A DNA stretch of 64,000 nucleotides from Cylindrodendrum hubeiense (taxonomy: Eukaryota; Ascomycota; Sordariomycetes; Hypocreales; Nectriaceae). The stretch lies in contig JAANBB010000013.1 of assembly GCA_014621425.1 (NCBI GenBank), forward strand, positions 1 to 64,000. The letters run 5' to 3'. The notes under the pieces were generated by a model that was given only the letters and a program-made list of their open reading frames with translations, made no database searches and was not told the DNA's origin. This document shows, in pieces, positions 1-11,910 of the stretch. Both the position numbers and the translations under genes were made by a program. Position 1 is the stretch's first letter. Each line of letters starts with the position of its first letter.

Positions 1-3000
1 CTTTTTCTTGACTGTTGCGCTATAACAACTCTCCATGACACAATCCACCTCAACAATGGTGTCTGCCTATATTTAGTATATTATTAATATTAATTCTAAT
101 CTAAATATAAAGAATAATAATATAAAGAAAAGTAAAAAGAAAAAAAGATAATAATAATAATAATACTAAGAATAATTAAAATAGTTTTAATAATATCTAA
201 ACTTAAGTATATTTATTATATATTAATTATAATATTCTTTTAAGAGATCTTTCTATTTAAATTCTTTTTAATTAATAATATTCTTTGTTTTATTATAATT
301 ATTTTTATATTCTTTCAATTGGTTTAATAGTTTATTATTCCTTCTAGAATTATACTATAAGTTGAAATTAATATAACTTTATTATATTAAGATATTATTA
401 TGTTAATAATATAATGTTTCTTAATTATATTAGAATATTAACTAGATCTATCTTTGTCTTTATCAAACAGTTTTCATCTCTTTAATATTATATATATTAT
501 AAGATTATAGAAGGGATTTCTTTCTAATCTTCCTATATTTATAGATTGATATTAATATATTGACTATATTTTATATAAAGAGCAAGTTATAAAATATAAT
601 CCTTTTAGTCTTTATTTATATTAGTATTGAATTAATATATTTAGATTAAATCTTTTATATTTTTAGGTATATTTAGGTATTAAATTCTTTAATATCTATC
701 TTAGGGAACAATTAATAAAGATAGTTATATTATAATTTATCTATATATTATTATTACTATCTCTTCTATTAACTTTCTATTTTTATTATTAAATATTTCC
801 TAAGTTATTCTTAGTATTTATATTAAATGATAGCTTTTTTTCTATAATTTATATTAAGATTTATAATATATTATTATATTTTAATTATTAATCCCTAGAT
901 TTCTATTATATATATATCTATAGGAATCTTATTTAGCTTTCTATTAATATATAGACCTAGCGGGGGAATGTTTAATTTAATCTTTAATAATCTAATTAAT
1001 ATTGATTTATATATCTCAGCTATATATTATAGATATTGTATTTATATTTTAGTTATTGTTCTAGTTATTCTTTTAGGCATTTTCCTATAATATATTAGAG
1101 TATAAATAATTAATATTTTATATCGTAAGATATTCTTTATTATTAAAAGAAAGATTAATTATATTTAAAAAAGAAAATAGTCCTAATTTAATATTATTAA
1201 TATATATAGGATATAATAATATGATTTATTCTTTAATTATAGATATATAATATAATCTTTTTAGATTAATCTTCTATTAATTTAGATCTTAAGAAATATA
1301 ATATTTATTCTTAGGGTAATTATAATAGATCCATTTATCATATATTCTCAGGAGAGGATTTAAATTCTAGAAAAATAAAATAATTAATTCCTTTTTAATT
1401 TAAAGATTATATTTATATTATACTTTATTATCTATATTTTATAGATTTTATAATTAATCTTAATATATATATATATCTTTTATATTACTTATCCTATTAT
1501 GAATAGATATATATTATTATTAAAGTTAATTAATATTAATTCTTTCTATTCCTTTGGTATTTTATATTATCTATTAATAAAAATACAATAAAAAAGTAAT
1601 AAAAATAAGAATCCCTATAAAGTATCTAAGAATATCTTTATTTTTATTATTTAATCATTATTGAATATTAATAATATTTTTCTATTTATTAAATATCATA
1701 TAATCTATTAGATTATCTAATTTACTTATAATAATAACAAGATAATTACTAGAGAGATATCTAATAATTATAGGATAGCTAGATAGAGTAAAGGTATATT
1801 TAAGATTATGATAATATTAAAACTTATTTAATATCTCTTTAGGAAGTAGAGTATACCTTTTAAGATATTAAATTCAAGTTATTCTAATTAAGGTTCTTTA
1901 TTAAGCTATTATATAATCGCATCCCTGGAATCTCTATTATATTGTTCTCTCATTAAGATCTATTATTGTTAAGGGAAATAAAGTATAAACTTCTTATAGA
2001 ATATAATATATCTATAATTAAGTTAGAATTATAATCTATCTCTAGGCTATAATATAATAATAGGATAAATAATCCTATACTAGCTTTATAATCTAAATAG
2101 TCTTAACTTTCCTAATTATTATTTATAATAATTAATATTATAATATCCTATTATTATTATTTTAGGATAATAATAATTAATGTATTATATAAATATAAAA
2201 TAATTTATTAATAGAGATATTATATATAATATACTTAGTATTTTACTTAATAAAATTATAATACCTAAATCTATTAATAATAAAATATAAGGAAAATAAT
2301 AGAAATATATACTTATTCTATTATTATTTAATTATATTTAGTTAATTGGTTATATAGTATTTATTGTGTTTTCTGACAACTTTAGCTTTATTAAAATCCT
2401 CTTTTATATAAAGATAGTAATTAGAAGAGAAGGCATTACTATTATAAAGTTACAGTCTATTATTAGCATTACTATTAATATCACTGGGATCTGTGCTATC
2501 ATTTAAGGTAATTTAGTACAAGCTGACATTAAGCACATTATCTATATTACTAATATAATTATCAGACTTAGCTAATAAGGCAGAAGAGACTTTTCACTTT
2601 ATTATTCATAAAAGACTAAGTGATATAGAGATGAGAATACTTTTTCCTACCACTAGGTTAGCTAATAACCACTTTATACACACTTACCAGTCTATCACTC
2701 AGCTAATAGCTGGAGTTCCGCTAGTAAAAAGTAGAAAACAAAAAACTATTATAGTAGGGCTTAGCATATAAGTAAGCGGCATTACCTGTATTATAGCTAA
2801 TAGTGGTGGGGAACTCAGAAGGTATATTTAGTAACTTGACTAGGGTCTAGCAGCCTGTGTGTCAATGTCATTATATAAAAGTGGCACTGGTTTTCCAGGT
2901 AAATAGATAGTAGGAAATGGTAAGAATTATTATTGAAAGTAGTGGGGATAATATTGTGCTATTCTTTAAGATAGTAATCTTTGAAGCTATTTACCAATTA

Positions 3001-3470
3001 TATACCCTTATCTAATTCCGGTCACTCTAACATAGTAGGGACTGTTTTACCACTGGGAACAAGCTATCATCCCAAAGTATACTTAAATCTAGTACAATCA
3101 TGTTATTAAATATATTAGTAGACTGGTTAAGGATTCTCAAGTAAAAATAAAAGTGGTAATATTTATTTAATACTCATTTTAATGAGATAATCCCACGAGT
3201 GGACAAGATAATCACACAGCTTTAGCTAAAATAGAAGAAGTAATCAGAATTCATAATGTGAGTTACTTACTAGAGTCTTCCTAGTCTGTCTCAATAACAC
3301 CCATAATAGTAAAGTTATCAAGATATAAGCAGCTTAGAAATATAAAAGCAGCGGAAAATATTATATCAAGATCGAAGAAGCGGGCAACTTCTCACGCAGC
3401 TAGCAACAATATAAGAGTAATGCATATAATTATATACTTAACCCTCTGATGAAAAGCAAGTGCCCGTAGT
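1..3470. repeat. AT-rich, probably RIP-degraded block
   Basis: The first 2.4 kb is almost only A and T with very few CG dinucleotides and no open frame of useful length. From about 2400 to 3470 the AT bias relaxes but still no coding pattern appears. This is what ancient transposons look like after repeat-induced point mutation in ascomycetes. I could not recognise the original element. The block ends abruptly next to the stop codon of the large gene at 3494. Confidence 0.75.
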
Positions 3471-3493
3471 AAAGCAATGTGCAATCCACGGTT

Positions 3494-6400
3494 TCACGCA
3501 ACCAGATCCATCCCAGTATATAGCGTCTCTGTAACACCCGTCACCTCAGCTACGGCACGAGAGAAATGCATCGCGGTGCCTCCATTAGATGCCATGCAAG
3601 CAAGTACAGCCAACTTAAGACTTAACGGGCCCTTTACAACCGCGGCACTGCAGTTCAATAGTTTCCCAATGCACTTGAGCCACTCCTCAAAGCCCAGGTA
3701 AACCGAATATCCTCCGAAAGCAGTGGCTTCCTCTATCTGCGCCCACGCGAGAAGAGCGCCCTGCAAAAACCCCATGATCATGCCCATAGTATTTCCCAGC
3801 GTCTTGGAGACGAAGGCACACATGATCGCGAATCCACCAACAGTCCATGTCATGAACCTTTGGAGGAATGCCAGCTCGTCAAACTTGCTAAAGAAGTTCC
3901 CTTCACCCCAGTTGGCCAGCTGGCCGAATTGGAGGCACCATAGCACCAGTCGAAAACATGGTGAGACGAACCGACTCTTCCCAGTCTTTTCGGCGGTGAA
4001 GATGCCGGGATAGGAAAAGCAATTGTAGATAATGCCGGCGCCTACCGGGACGCCTATTTTTATCACTTTTCCAGCTACGGACATGTCTTTGCTGAACCTC
4101 TTGCTTCGAGACGCCACATCTTGCTTCATTTTGTCAATGTCTGCCTGGCCACTGCTGTTGGGTACCCCTTTCGAGGGCACCAGTTCGTTACTCTGGCTTC
4201 GTAGCAGTGTGACTGTGCGACCGAGATCCGAATCATCGACTTGTTTCGTACCAACAATTGATTCATCGCTTGTAAGTTCGCAGTCAACGAGTGGAGTTGC
4301 AACAGTGTTGCCCTTTGAGATTTCAATATGGGATCCAGCAACAACCGCATTTGGTTTCTGCTGTTGTTCACTGCGAAGACGGCCCAGACGCTCATCCAGC
4401 TCTGAGCGGAGTGCGTTCGGGCGAGTGAGACTCTCGATCCCCTCCAGTTCCGTAGGACTTTGGCCAGAAACAACTTTGAATATGATTGTAGTGGGGACAG
4501 CCATGACGAGACACGCTGCGTCGAGGATTGTCAAGTCGTTGCCGCGATTGATCTTCCTGTACAGCGCTGAGAGAACAGGAATCTGGATGGGCTTGTTGAT
4601 CTTGTCCGCGACTTCGACAATCAAGTCACCGAGGCAGCCCAGGATGCTCGTGATCAGGCTTTCGATGACGCCGAGCACGTCATCTAGCAGGTCGAAGCCC
4701 AGCTTCGCCAGCAGATCCCCAATAGACAAATTCGTAGATGAAGAAAATAGGTCTGAGATGTTGTCGGCAAGGCGGGAGGCAAGCTGGTCTGCCTGTTCCA
4801 ATGCCTTCTTCATCCGGAGCAGTATGCGATCAAAGACGTCCTGTCCCTCGGTCCGACCGCCGGCGCTTGTTCCGCCGTGCTTCACATGGTAGGATGCGTA
4901 CTGAGCTTGTGGAGACTTGGACTCATTCTCTGCATCGTGCATCTTCCCAGCATCTGCACCGCTAGCAGCCTTAGCCTCTCGTTCTGTTTTGTCGTCTTTC
5001 CCGGCATGAAGGTTGAGCAACTCTGGTGGCAATTTCGCCTTCTTCAGTTCGCGAAGCTTCACCCGCACGTCCTCAAATAGAGACTGCACCTTGAGCTCCA
5101 TCAGCGCTGCGCCATCTGCAGCGAACAACATGCCGTGAGTGGTGAGATTGACAAAGACGTTCTTCACAGCTAGGATATCTCCCCAGCTGAAAATAAAGGC
5201 AAGCTTCTGCTTGATCCACTCCCACCCCTTTGTCACGGCAGAGAGCACCGTTTGGATGGCCGCAGCAACATGTTGCACGGTCTCCAGAACAAAGTTCCAG
5301 ACCTTTCCCCCTATCTCGAGAATAAACTCCCAGGCTTGCTTAACCTTTTTCACCACAAAGTTCCATCCCTGCTTAACTTTATCACAGACCCAATACAAGG
5401 CTCCCCAGAAACGGTCAGCTAGTGATGGGCCTCTGGCGGATGAAACTGCCCAGGAAGTCGACTCGCTATCCATCTCTCTCTTCACCTGATGGAGGTTCTT
5501 GAGGGCGTCGGCGGCCTGGTCAAGGTCGCTGCTAGGAACATCCTCCCGCACAAAACTGGCTCCGTCCGGCATCTTCATAGCTTTGAGGTCTTGGCCAGAT
5601 GAGACAGTTCCAACCGTTGACCACAGCTTCGACATGGGATCCACCGCGAGTTTTCCACCAGCAAAGACATTGTCCTCGGTATTTGGGTCAGCAAAGGTTA
5701 TGATCGGCGCACTAAGTCCCTCGCTGCGGATTATGACCGTCAACGAACCCTCGTCATCTGTCAACACAGTCTCGGGAGTCCCCGGTACGCTGCGAATACA
5801 AGCGCCGTTCACAATGAGCTCTGCTGACGTGGAGCTTAATATCCTGACGGGTTGGTTGGCTCGGGGGCCGCCGTCATCTTCATTGACAGAAAGGTGAATC
5901 GTATGAGACGAGAACTCGACCATCTTGTCGGAGTCTGGCATCATAACTTCGGCTGGCCGTTGCCAGATCGCGCTCTCTGGGCTCTGCTCAAGCACCTTCA
6001 TCACCCCGCCGCCGTCCACGATGAAGAGTTTCTGTCCTTGGTGTTGATTTCGAACTGCTGTAAATCTGCCATGACCAAATATCTCATCCAGCAGCGGAAT
6101 GGCCATTGTGAGTTGCGCAGGTACTTCTCCAGTATTCTCAGGTCTGGAGAACTCCTGATAGGCCAAGGTTCTCTGGTTTCCGAGGCTCCAAACAGACAAT
6201 TTCTCCTCGCACTGAGCGACGTGTATTTGGGTGGTCTCTGTGAATGCCGGATCATTTGTCACAACCGCTGGAGCACCATGGCTTCCTGAGAAGCACTCCT
6301 GAGCACTCCGATACGTCAGTCCATGTGTTCCGCTGATCAGCAGGTCTGTCAACCCGGACTTGTTCTTGAACGAGGCCAGTTTGGTCGCTCCATCGGGAAC

Positions 6401-7185
6401 GGGCTGAGCGATGCTCGTCAATGTTGGATTTGCCTTGGTCGGGTTCAAACCCACAAATCTTAGTTGTATCGACTCGCTCTCTTTGTAGAGAACAAAGAGA
6501 CCTCGGTATAAACGAAGGTTGGCAGCGCACATATCAAGAACGTAGTGAGGATTTACCGGCAGCTGAAATGACGGTTGGCGAGTCCAAGTACGAGTCGTCG
6601 AATCAATAGATATGGCCCATACATCCTCAGTGGTCTTTTCTACATGGTTGAATACCACATATAGAGAAGGGTACGCTGTCATGGAGACCCTGCTGTCATC
6701 GCTTGAGCCCTACCCCGCGTATTAATAGAGCATTCATTCCTATTGTAGAGACAAGCCCTTACCATGAGAAACTCGCGGATGTTCACCGGCCACTGCTCGC
6801 CAGTATATAATCGGCCAACTAGAGTTCCCGAAGGTTTCCATACACTCCTCACAGCCGTCATGGGCTCAACCACGTAAAGCTTGGTGGATCCATCTGTTTG
6901 CAAGGTCGCAAAAACGAGGTGGATAATGCCATCCAGGTTTTGATTGACGGAAAGGGCTCTCACAGTTTCGTTGTCGGCGAGACCAAACTTGTCACTCAGA
7001 TTGATGGATTCGTTGATACCGTTTTCGCCTTTGAGAATGAGACGCAGTGTGCCGTCTTTATCAACCGAAAACAGCATGTTCTCGCCAGTCTCATCTTGAG
7101 TCACAAAGAAATTTCCTCTCAGCTTGAGCGGACCTGCCGGGAACGCATTGTCCATCAGCTCACAGCGGCTGCTAACCTTGGGCAT
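3494..7185 (-). CDS. Large propeller/amphipathic-repeat/hydrophobic-tail protein, 1212 aa, function unknown
   Basis: Two exons, 7185..6763 and 6709..3494, with a 53-nt intron (GTAAGG...TAG) that keeps phase 0, give 1212 aa. No signal peptide is seen. Residues 1 to about 500 hold repeated beta-strand blocks with LYVV/LFIVDG-type motifs, like a beta-propeller. Residues about 575-665 are a tryptophan-rich amphipathic segment with three 11-residue units (W590, W601, W612, each followed by N/E-F). A charged linker follows, then several hydrophobic stretches in the last 250 residues that could cross or enter a membrane. I do not recognise a named family. The gene is divergent to the 579-aa gene at 8070 and shares its upstream region, so the two products may act together (inference). 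The reading frame is intact although it touches a RIP desert. Reality of the gene is very likely; function is unknown. Confidence 0.82.
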
Positions 7186-8069
7186 GTTGGCGGTGATCTG
7201 TGACGAGACGATGGAACGAGGTAGAATTTTGACTCCTGGTGGTTTTATCTACGCATGGGCGTCAAATATAAGTCAAACATATCCAAGGGCTGCGCAAGAC
7301 AGCACCGGCAACGTGAAGTGTTGAAAAGGCAGCGCGATTGTCAACCCTGGTGCCCATTCTTCTGCGCCATTTTCACATCAGCTTGTACATAACCCCGCTC
7401 TGACTTCTCGCTCCTTGGAGCCATTTCACAGATAGGACTGCATATATTGATTCAATAGTTGCTGCAGCACCACTGTTTTGGATTAGACCACGTCACCTCT
7501 GTGCTCTGAAAGGGTACATGTCCGGACGTGATGGCGCGTAATTCTACGTGAATTGGGGCACGCGTATCGCTTCACATCCTCTCTGGTCCTAGAGTCATGC
7601 AGACGGGGCGGGCTCTTTCAATAGTCGCAATCTAGTGGAACCCACTGGCGCTGATATTACAGGTTACTAGATACGTGCTAGCGGCGTTTTCATGTCCAGG
7701 TCGTTTGGCTATACCGTCTTTAGCAGTAGTTACCCACTATCGCTTTAAATTGGTACAGATACATGCGCTATTCTTTCAGCTCCGTTCTCGTACATTTCAG
7801 CCCGGCCAATATTGGCTGACGCACCCAGCTTGCGCGTGCCTAGCATAGTCGTATCAGCGTGCCAGCGCAGATGTGACAGGACAGGGTCGTGCTGGAGTTG
7901 GTGCGTACGCAATCATGAATTTAGAGACTACGGATAGATAAATTGTGTTGGTCGGACCGAATGATTTGGGCTGGCTACTCTGTAGTGTAAGATAAATTCT
8001 TCTCCCACGAACAGCCAGGCTCGCCTCCCACAGTCCTCCTCACCTCCCCCCGCTAGCCATCCAGTAGGC
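7186..8069. promoter_or_regulatory. Shared divergent promoter region
   Basis: This 884-bp gap lies between the start codons of two genes transcribed away from each other. Its base composition is normal, unlike the RIP blocks outside the pair. No conserved binding site stands out. The shared upstream region is compatible with co-expression of the pair. Confidence 0.6.
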
Positions 8070-9809
8070 ATGGCTGGCGCAGTTGATTCTCCGTCGCGCC
8101 TTGGCCTGACGCTCCAAGGCTTCCACCAAGTCATCGCCCTTTCCCAGGCCAACGTCAACGAGAGTCTTGAATACCACTTCGCAAACAACAAGAAGCTATG
8201 CAACTTCGACGTCCTCTTCGCCAATAAGGGTTACGGCCTGAAGGGGAAAATGAGCTCGCCAACCATTGCTCTAATTGACATTGAAGCAGCCGACCAAGCT
8301 ATTTTTTCTCTCAATTTCGAGAGTGGGAAGTACTTTTGGGTCGAGTTTCCTGAGCTCGATCCTGGCGCCGAGCCGCTATTCGACGAAGATGGCCTCCTCA
8401 TCCTCCCAACACCCAAGAAGGAGTCGCTATCAGTTGCTGGCTGGTCTCTCGCTTTCCTCGTCCACTTCTCGGTCGAGAAGATGGCGACTGTCCCGAGTGG
8501 CATCAGGAGCATGGTTGAGCTTCCAGGATCGTACAGCGTCGAGCAGCTCATGATCGATTTTGGCACTGCGGACCTCATCAAGTTTTCCTGGAAGCACTGC
8601 GTGATCCCAGGGGTTCCGGAGGAGAAGCTAGCTACTGGGCGCGCTGATATCGAGAGATTCGTCGGCGCCTATCTCAACGACGTGCTTCTGAAGCCCGGTA
8701 ACCACAACATCCTCGGATACGCGGTCAAGATTGACCCGCCGAGCCATGGCCAGACCGGCCAAGACCAGCTTCAGAAGGTGGCTCCAGTCGGGCGGTACTT
8801 TCCCCCGACTTCGGTTCGTTTACAGACAATCAACCACAGACCAGACGGCAACGCGACCAGCAGTTCAGCAAGTAACGACCACAACGCTATGCTGTTCACC
8901 GAGATGACCCAGTTCCACACCATGCTTACCAAGGATCTTCAATGGTCCGGCAATTGGTTCTACGACGGTATTGGCGGCACCATGGCCATATCAAGAGGCA
9001 TCTTTGTTGACCAATACCTGGCCGAGGAGCTGAGGGTCGTAGGCGTGCAAAATTGGAATTTGGCCAATGTCGTCAGCAGAAAACTCTCAGACAACCCACA
9101 GCATGGAGATTGGGTTTTGAAGATGGGCCAGCCAGACATGGGCAACATAGTTTTAACCGCAGGCCACGGGCTCGAGATTCATCATAAAAGTTTCGACACC
9201 AACTCTGTCAAATGGACCTCACCTGCCAAGTGGTTGGTCGGCGAGCGTTTGGTCCCAAGTATGGATCACGCCTGGGAAAATAAAGTCGTTGTATCCTTTC
9301 GAGTTATACCAAACGTCGGCAAAGGCAAGATATCCATCGAGTCTAACATAGAAGTTACAACAGACCGTGTCAGCACCATGCCAGGAGCTAAGATACTCTT
9401 CCAAATCATGGCCAGCGTCAATTGGACAGCCGCATTGAACTTGCAAGCCATTGAAAATGGAGGGAAGCTCTTAGTGAGCGCGCAAGTCAATGAGCCCACG
9501 GTGCAAGTCCAAATCACGAAACGAGAATACGAGATCCAAAAGAATTATGATTGGTTGAAGGATATATTATATCACCAACTAGAAAAAACTCTTGAAGCAG
9601 GGACAGAGTCTGTCAAAAAGAAAACAGACGACGTTGTTCGAAACTTTACTGCTCTTGACAAGATAAAGATAAGTATGGAGAATTCTTTGAATAGACAGGG
9701 TAGATTCATATTCCCTGGAGGAGGTATATTTGAGATGAAGGACCCTATCTTTAATTGTGCTGGTGACCTTCTAATTGGACTCACATATAAGAAAGGGGAT
9801 CTTAAATAG
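8070..9809 (+). CDS. 579-aa protein, possibly TULIP/P47-OrfX-like lipid-binding fold
   Basis: A single uninterrupted frame of 579 aa starts at the first ATG after an upstream stop. It has no signal peptide or clear membrane segment. The N-terminal pattern (residues about 10-30, a GFHQVIALSQANVNESL-type helix) and a later WFYDGIGGTMAISRGIF stretch around residues 297-313 recall clostridial P47/OrfX proteins of the TULIP superfamily, which bind lipids. This comes from memory of the family, not from an alignment, and is tentative. P47/OrfX proteins occur in bacterial toxin loci, so a toxin-partner role is conceivable but unproven here. The last 250 bp become AT-rich, perhaps from RIP leaking in from the desert that begins right after the stop. 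The gene is head-to-head with the 1212-aa gene. Confidence 0.8.
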   Translation: MAGAVDSPSRLGLTLQGFHQVIALSQANVNESLEYHFANNKKLCNFDVLFANKGYGLKGKMSSPTIALIDIEAADQAIFSLNFESGKYFWVEFPELDPGAEPLFDEDGLLILPTPKKESLSVAGWSLAFLVHFSVEKMATVPSGIRSMVELPGSYSVEQLMIDFGTADLIKFSWKHCVIPGVPEEKLATGRADIERFVGAYLNDVLLKPGNHNILGYAVKIDPPSHGQTGQDQLQKVAPVGRYFPPTSVRLQTINHRPDGNATSSSASNDHNAMLFTEMTQFHTMLTKDLQWSGNWFYDGIGGTMAISRGIFVDQYLAEELRVVGVQNWNLANVVSRKLSDNPQHGDWVLKMGQPDMGNIVLTAGHGLEIHHKSFDTNSVKWTSPAKWLVGERLVPSMDHAWENKVVVSFRVIPNVGKGKISIESNIEVTTDRVSTMPGAKILFQIMASVNWTAALNLQAIENGGKLLVSAQVNEPTVQVQITKREYEIQKNYDWLKDILYHQLEKTLEAGTESVKKKTDDVVRNFTALDKIKISMENSLNRQGRFIFPGGGIFEMKDPIFNCAGDLLIGLTYKKGDLK

Positions 9810-9997
9810 GTAAATATAATAAAGTAATAGATAAAAGAAAATAATATCTATTATATTATTATTAAGTTAATAAGTATATTTAAGTGTATAAATTGTAAGA
9901 TTAAATTAAATTGTTTATAATAGTATTTCTATCTTTATAAAGAAATAGAATTAGAAAACTTAATACTTATATATATATAAGTTATAATATTAAATAG

Positions 9998-10833
9998 AAT
10001 TAGATATTACCTATAGGAATAAGCTATTACTTATAATTCCTTATCTTAACTGAGTATTATCTGTGGAGATAATCTAAGAATAATAAATATTATTTACCTT
10101 CTAGCTTTAGAAAGTTAGCTTATTTTTAATCTAATCCTATAATTATTATTTTCCTTTTTTATATATTTTTCTGATTTTAAGTCTATATAATTTCCTTATA
10201 TACTATAAAAATATCTTAAGACTTATAGATTATAGCCTATAATACTTATAAATAGATCCTTTTTAAAGAGCTAGATATAAATATAATATAGACTTATTAA
10301 CTTATATAAATAATATATCAGGGTCAGGAAGAGAGAGAGAATTAATAATAGAATTAAGATCTTAATACACTAATTTGGAAATACTATATTTCTCCCCTAA
10401 ATAATATCTAATATAATTATTATCTATTTTTAATATATAATCACAGTGTGTGTAAATAATTACTAGTTTAGAGAAATTAAAATATAAATATAATTTTTAT
10501 AGTATCTATATCTAATTTAAGGTGATTTTTTATATTATAAGAGTAATATTCAAGAGGTTAATAGATATAATCTTATAATATACTTTATCTTATCTTAAAG
10601 AATATTTAATAGAAGCTTTATTTATATTATATTCTTAGGATAATTAATAAAGTCTACTAGAATAATATAGGCTACTATATTAAGAATAGGTCCTATTTTG
10701 TGTTTTTAGAAATATAATCAGTCTAGGAATAGAGCCTATTCTAATTTATGAGAATTATATAAGATTTTTAAAGTTATAATTAGTCTAAAACTAGAAATAG
10801 GCCTTATTCCTAAATTTAATTATAAAGTAGAAG
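9998..10833 (+). repeat. 836-bp direct repeat, left copy (LTR-like)
   Basis: This segment matches 21033-21869 in the same orientation over its full length, with a constant offset of about 11,035 bp. Differences are mainly transitions. The position at both ends of a repeat-filled interval suggests long terminal repeats of a large retroelement. The termini are too decayed to show TG...CA ends or a target duplication. Confidence 0.65.
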
Positions 10834-11910
10834 TATTAATTAGAGAATAAGAGTAAGAAATATTTCTCTAAGTAATAATATTAATAGGATACTTTATTAA
10901 CTATTAGCTATATTTCTATATGATTTATTATACTTAATCTAATATCTATTTCTGTTCTTAGACTATATCCTATATTTTCTATAAATTCTCCTCTTTAAAT
11001 TAGTAATCGGGTTTAGTATTATTATCAATCCTTTCTTCCTTCTCTTTCTCCTCTTCCTATATAATATCTTAACCTAGTAATTAATTTCTAGTTTATTATT
11101 ATTCTACCTATCTGATTATAGCTATATCTTATTATTTCTCTCTCTCTTTCACTTATTATTACTATTATTAAACTTCTCTCTATAGTTTTTTATTTTCTAT
11201 TTCTTATTCTTATAATTCCCTTTACTCACTTTCCCCCTCCTACTCTAGCTAATTTATGATCTTATTAACCTATAAAAATATATTATATTAATCTGTCCCT
11301 TTTATAATATCTTATATTTATTACTAAAAGTCCAGTATAAGCTATATATATTATACTAATAGTTTTTCTATTTTCTATAGTAAATATTAATAAATTATCT
11401 TAACCTATTCTATTTTCTAAAAGTTTTTATAATATAATATAATGAAAAATAGTATAGACCTATATATATATATATTATATAAGTCTCTATATATTATATT
11501 ATATATTCAGATCTATATTATCTCTGTAATATATACTAAGAATTCACTAAATATTATTATTAATATCTAAAGTATTTCTTATAATTCCTTTACCTTTTAC
11601 TTATAAACTTATACTATTTTGATCTTATATAGGTATATATTACTTACTCTATTTATTTTACCTAAAACTCACTCTTTCTATTATTTCTTTAATTTTAATA
11701 TTTATTATAATACCTAATCCTTTCTATAAATAATCTAATTATTATACTTATCCTGTAAAAATAAATAGTTAATATGAGTTTTATTATAATTATCCTCTAT
11801 CTTTAATTATTTAATCTTAGATAATACCTTTATATAATTATCCCTAATTATTATTAATTTACATAATATTAACCTAGCTTCCTATATAAGTGTATATATT
11901 ATTTCTAATA

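Noticed and set aside
4032..4892. 286-aa open frame on the plus strand
   Set aside because: It is antisense to the 1212-aa gene, with Ser/Arg-rich shadow composition and no domain.
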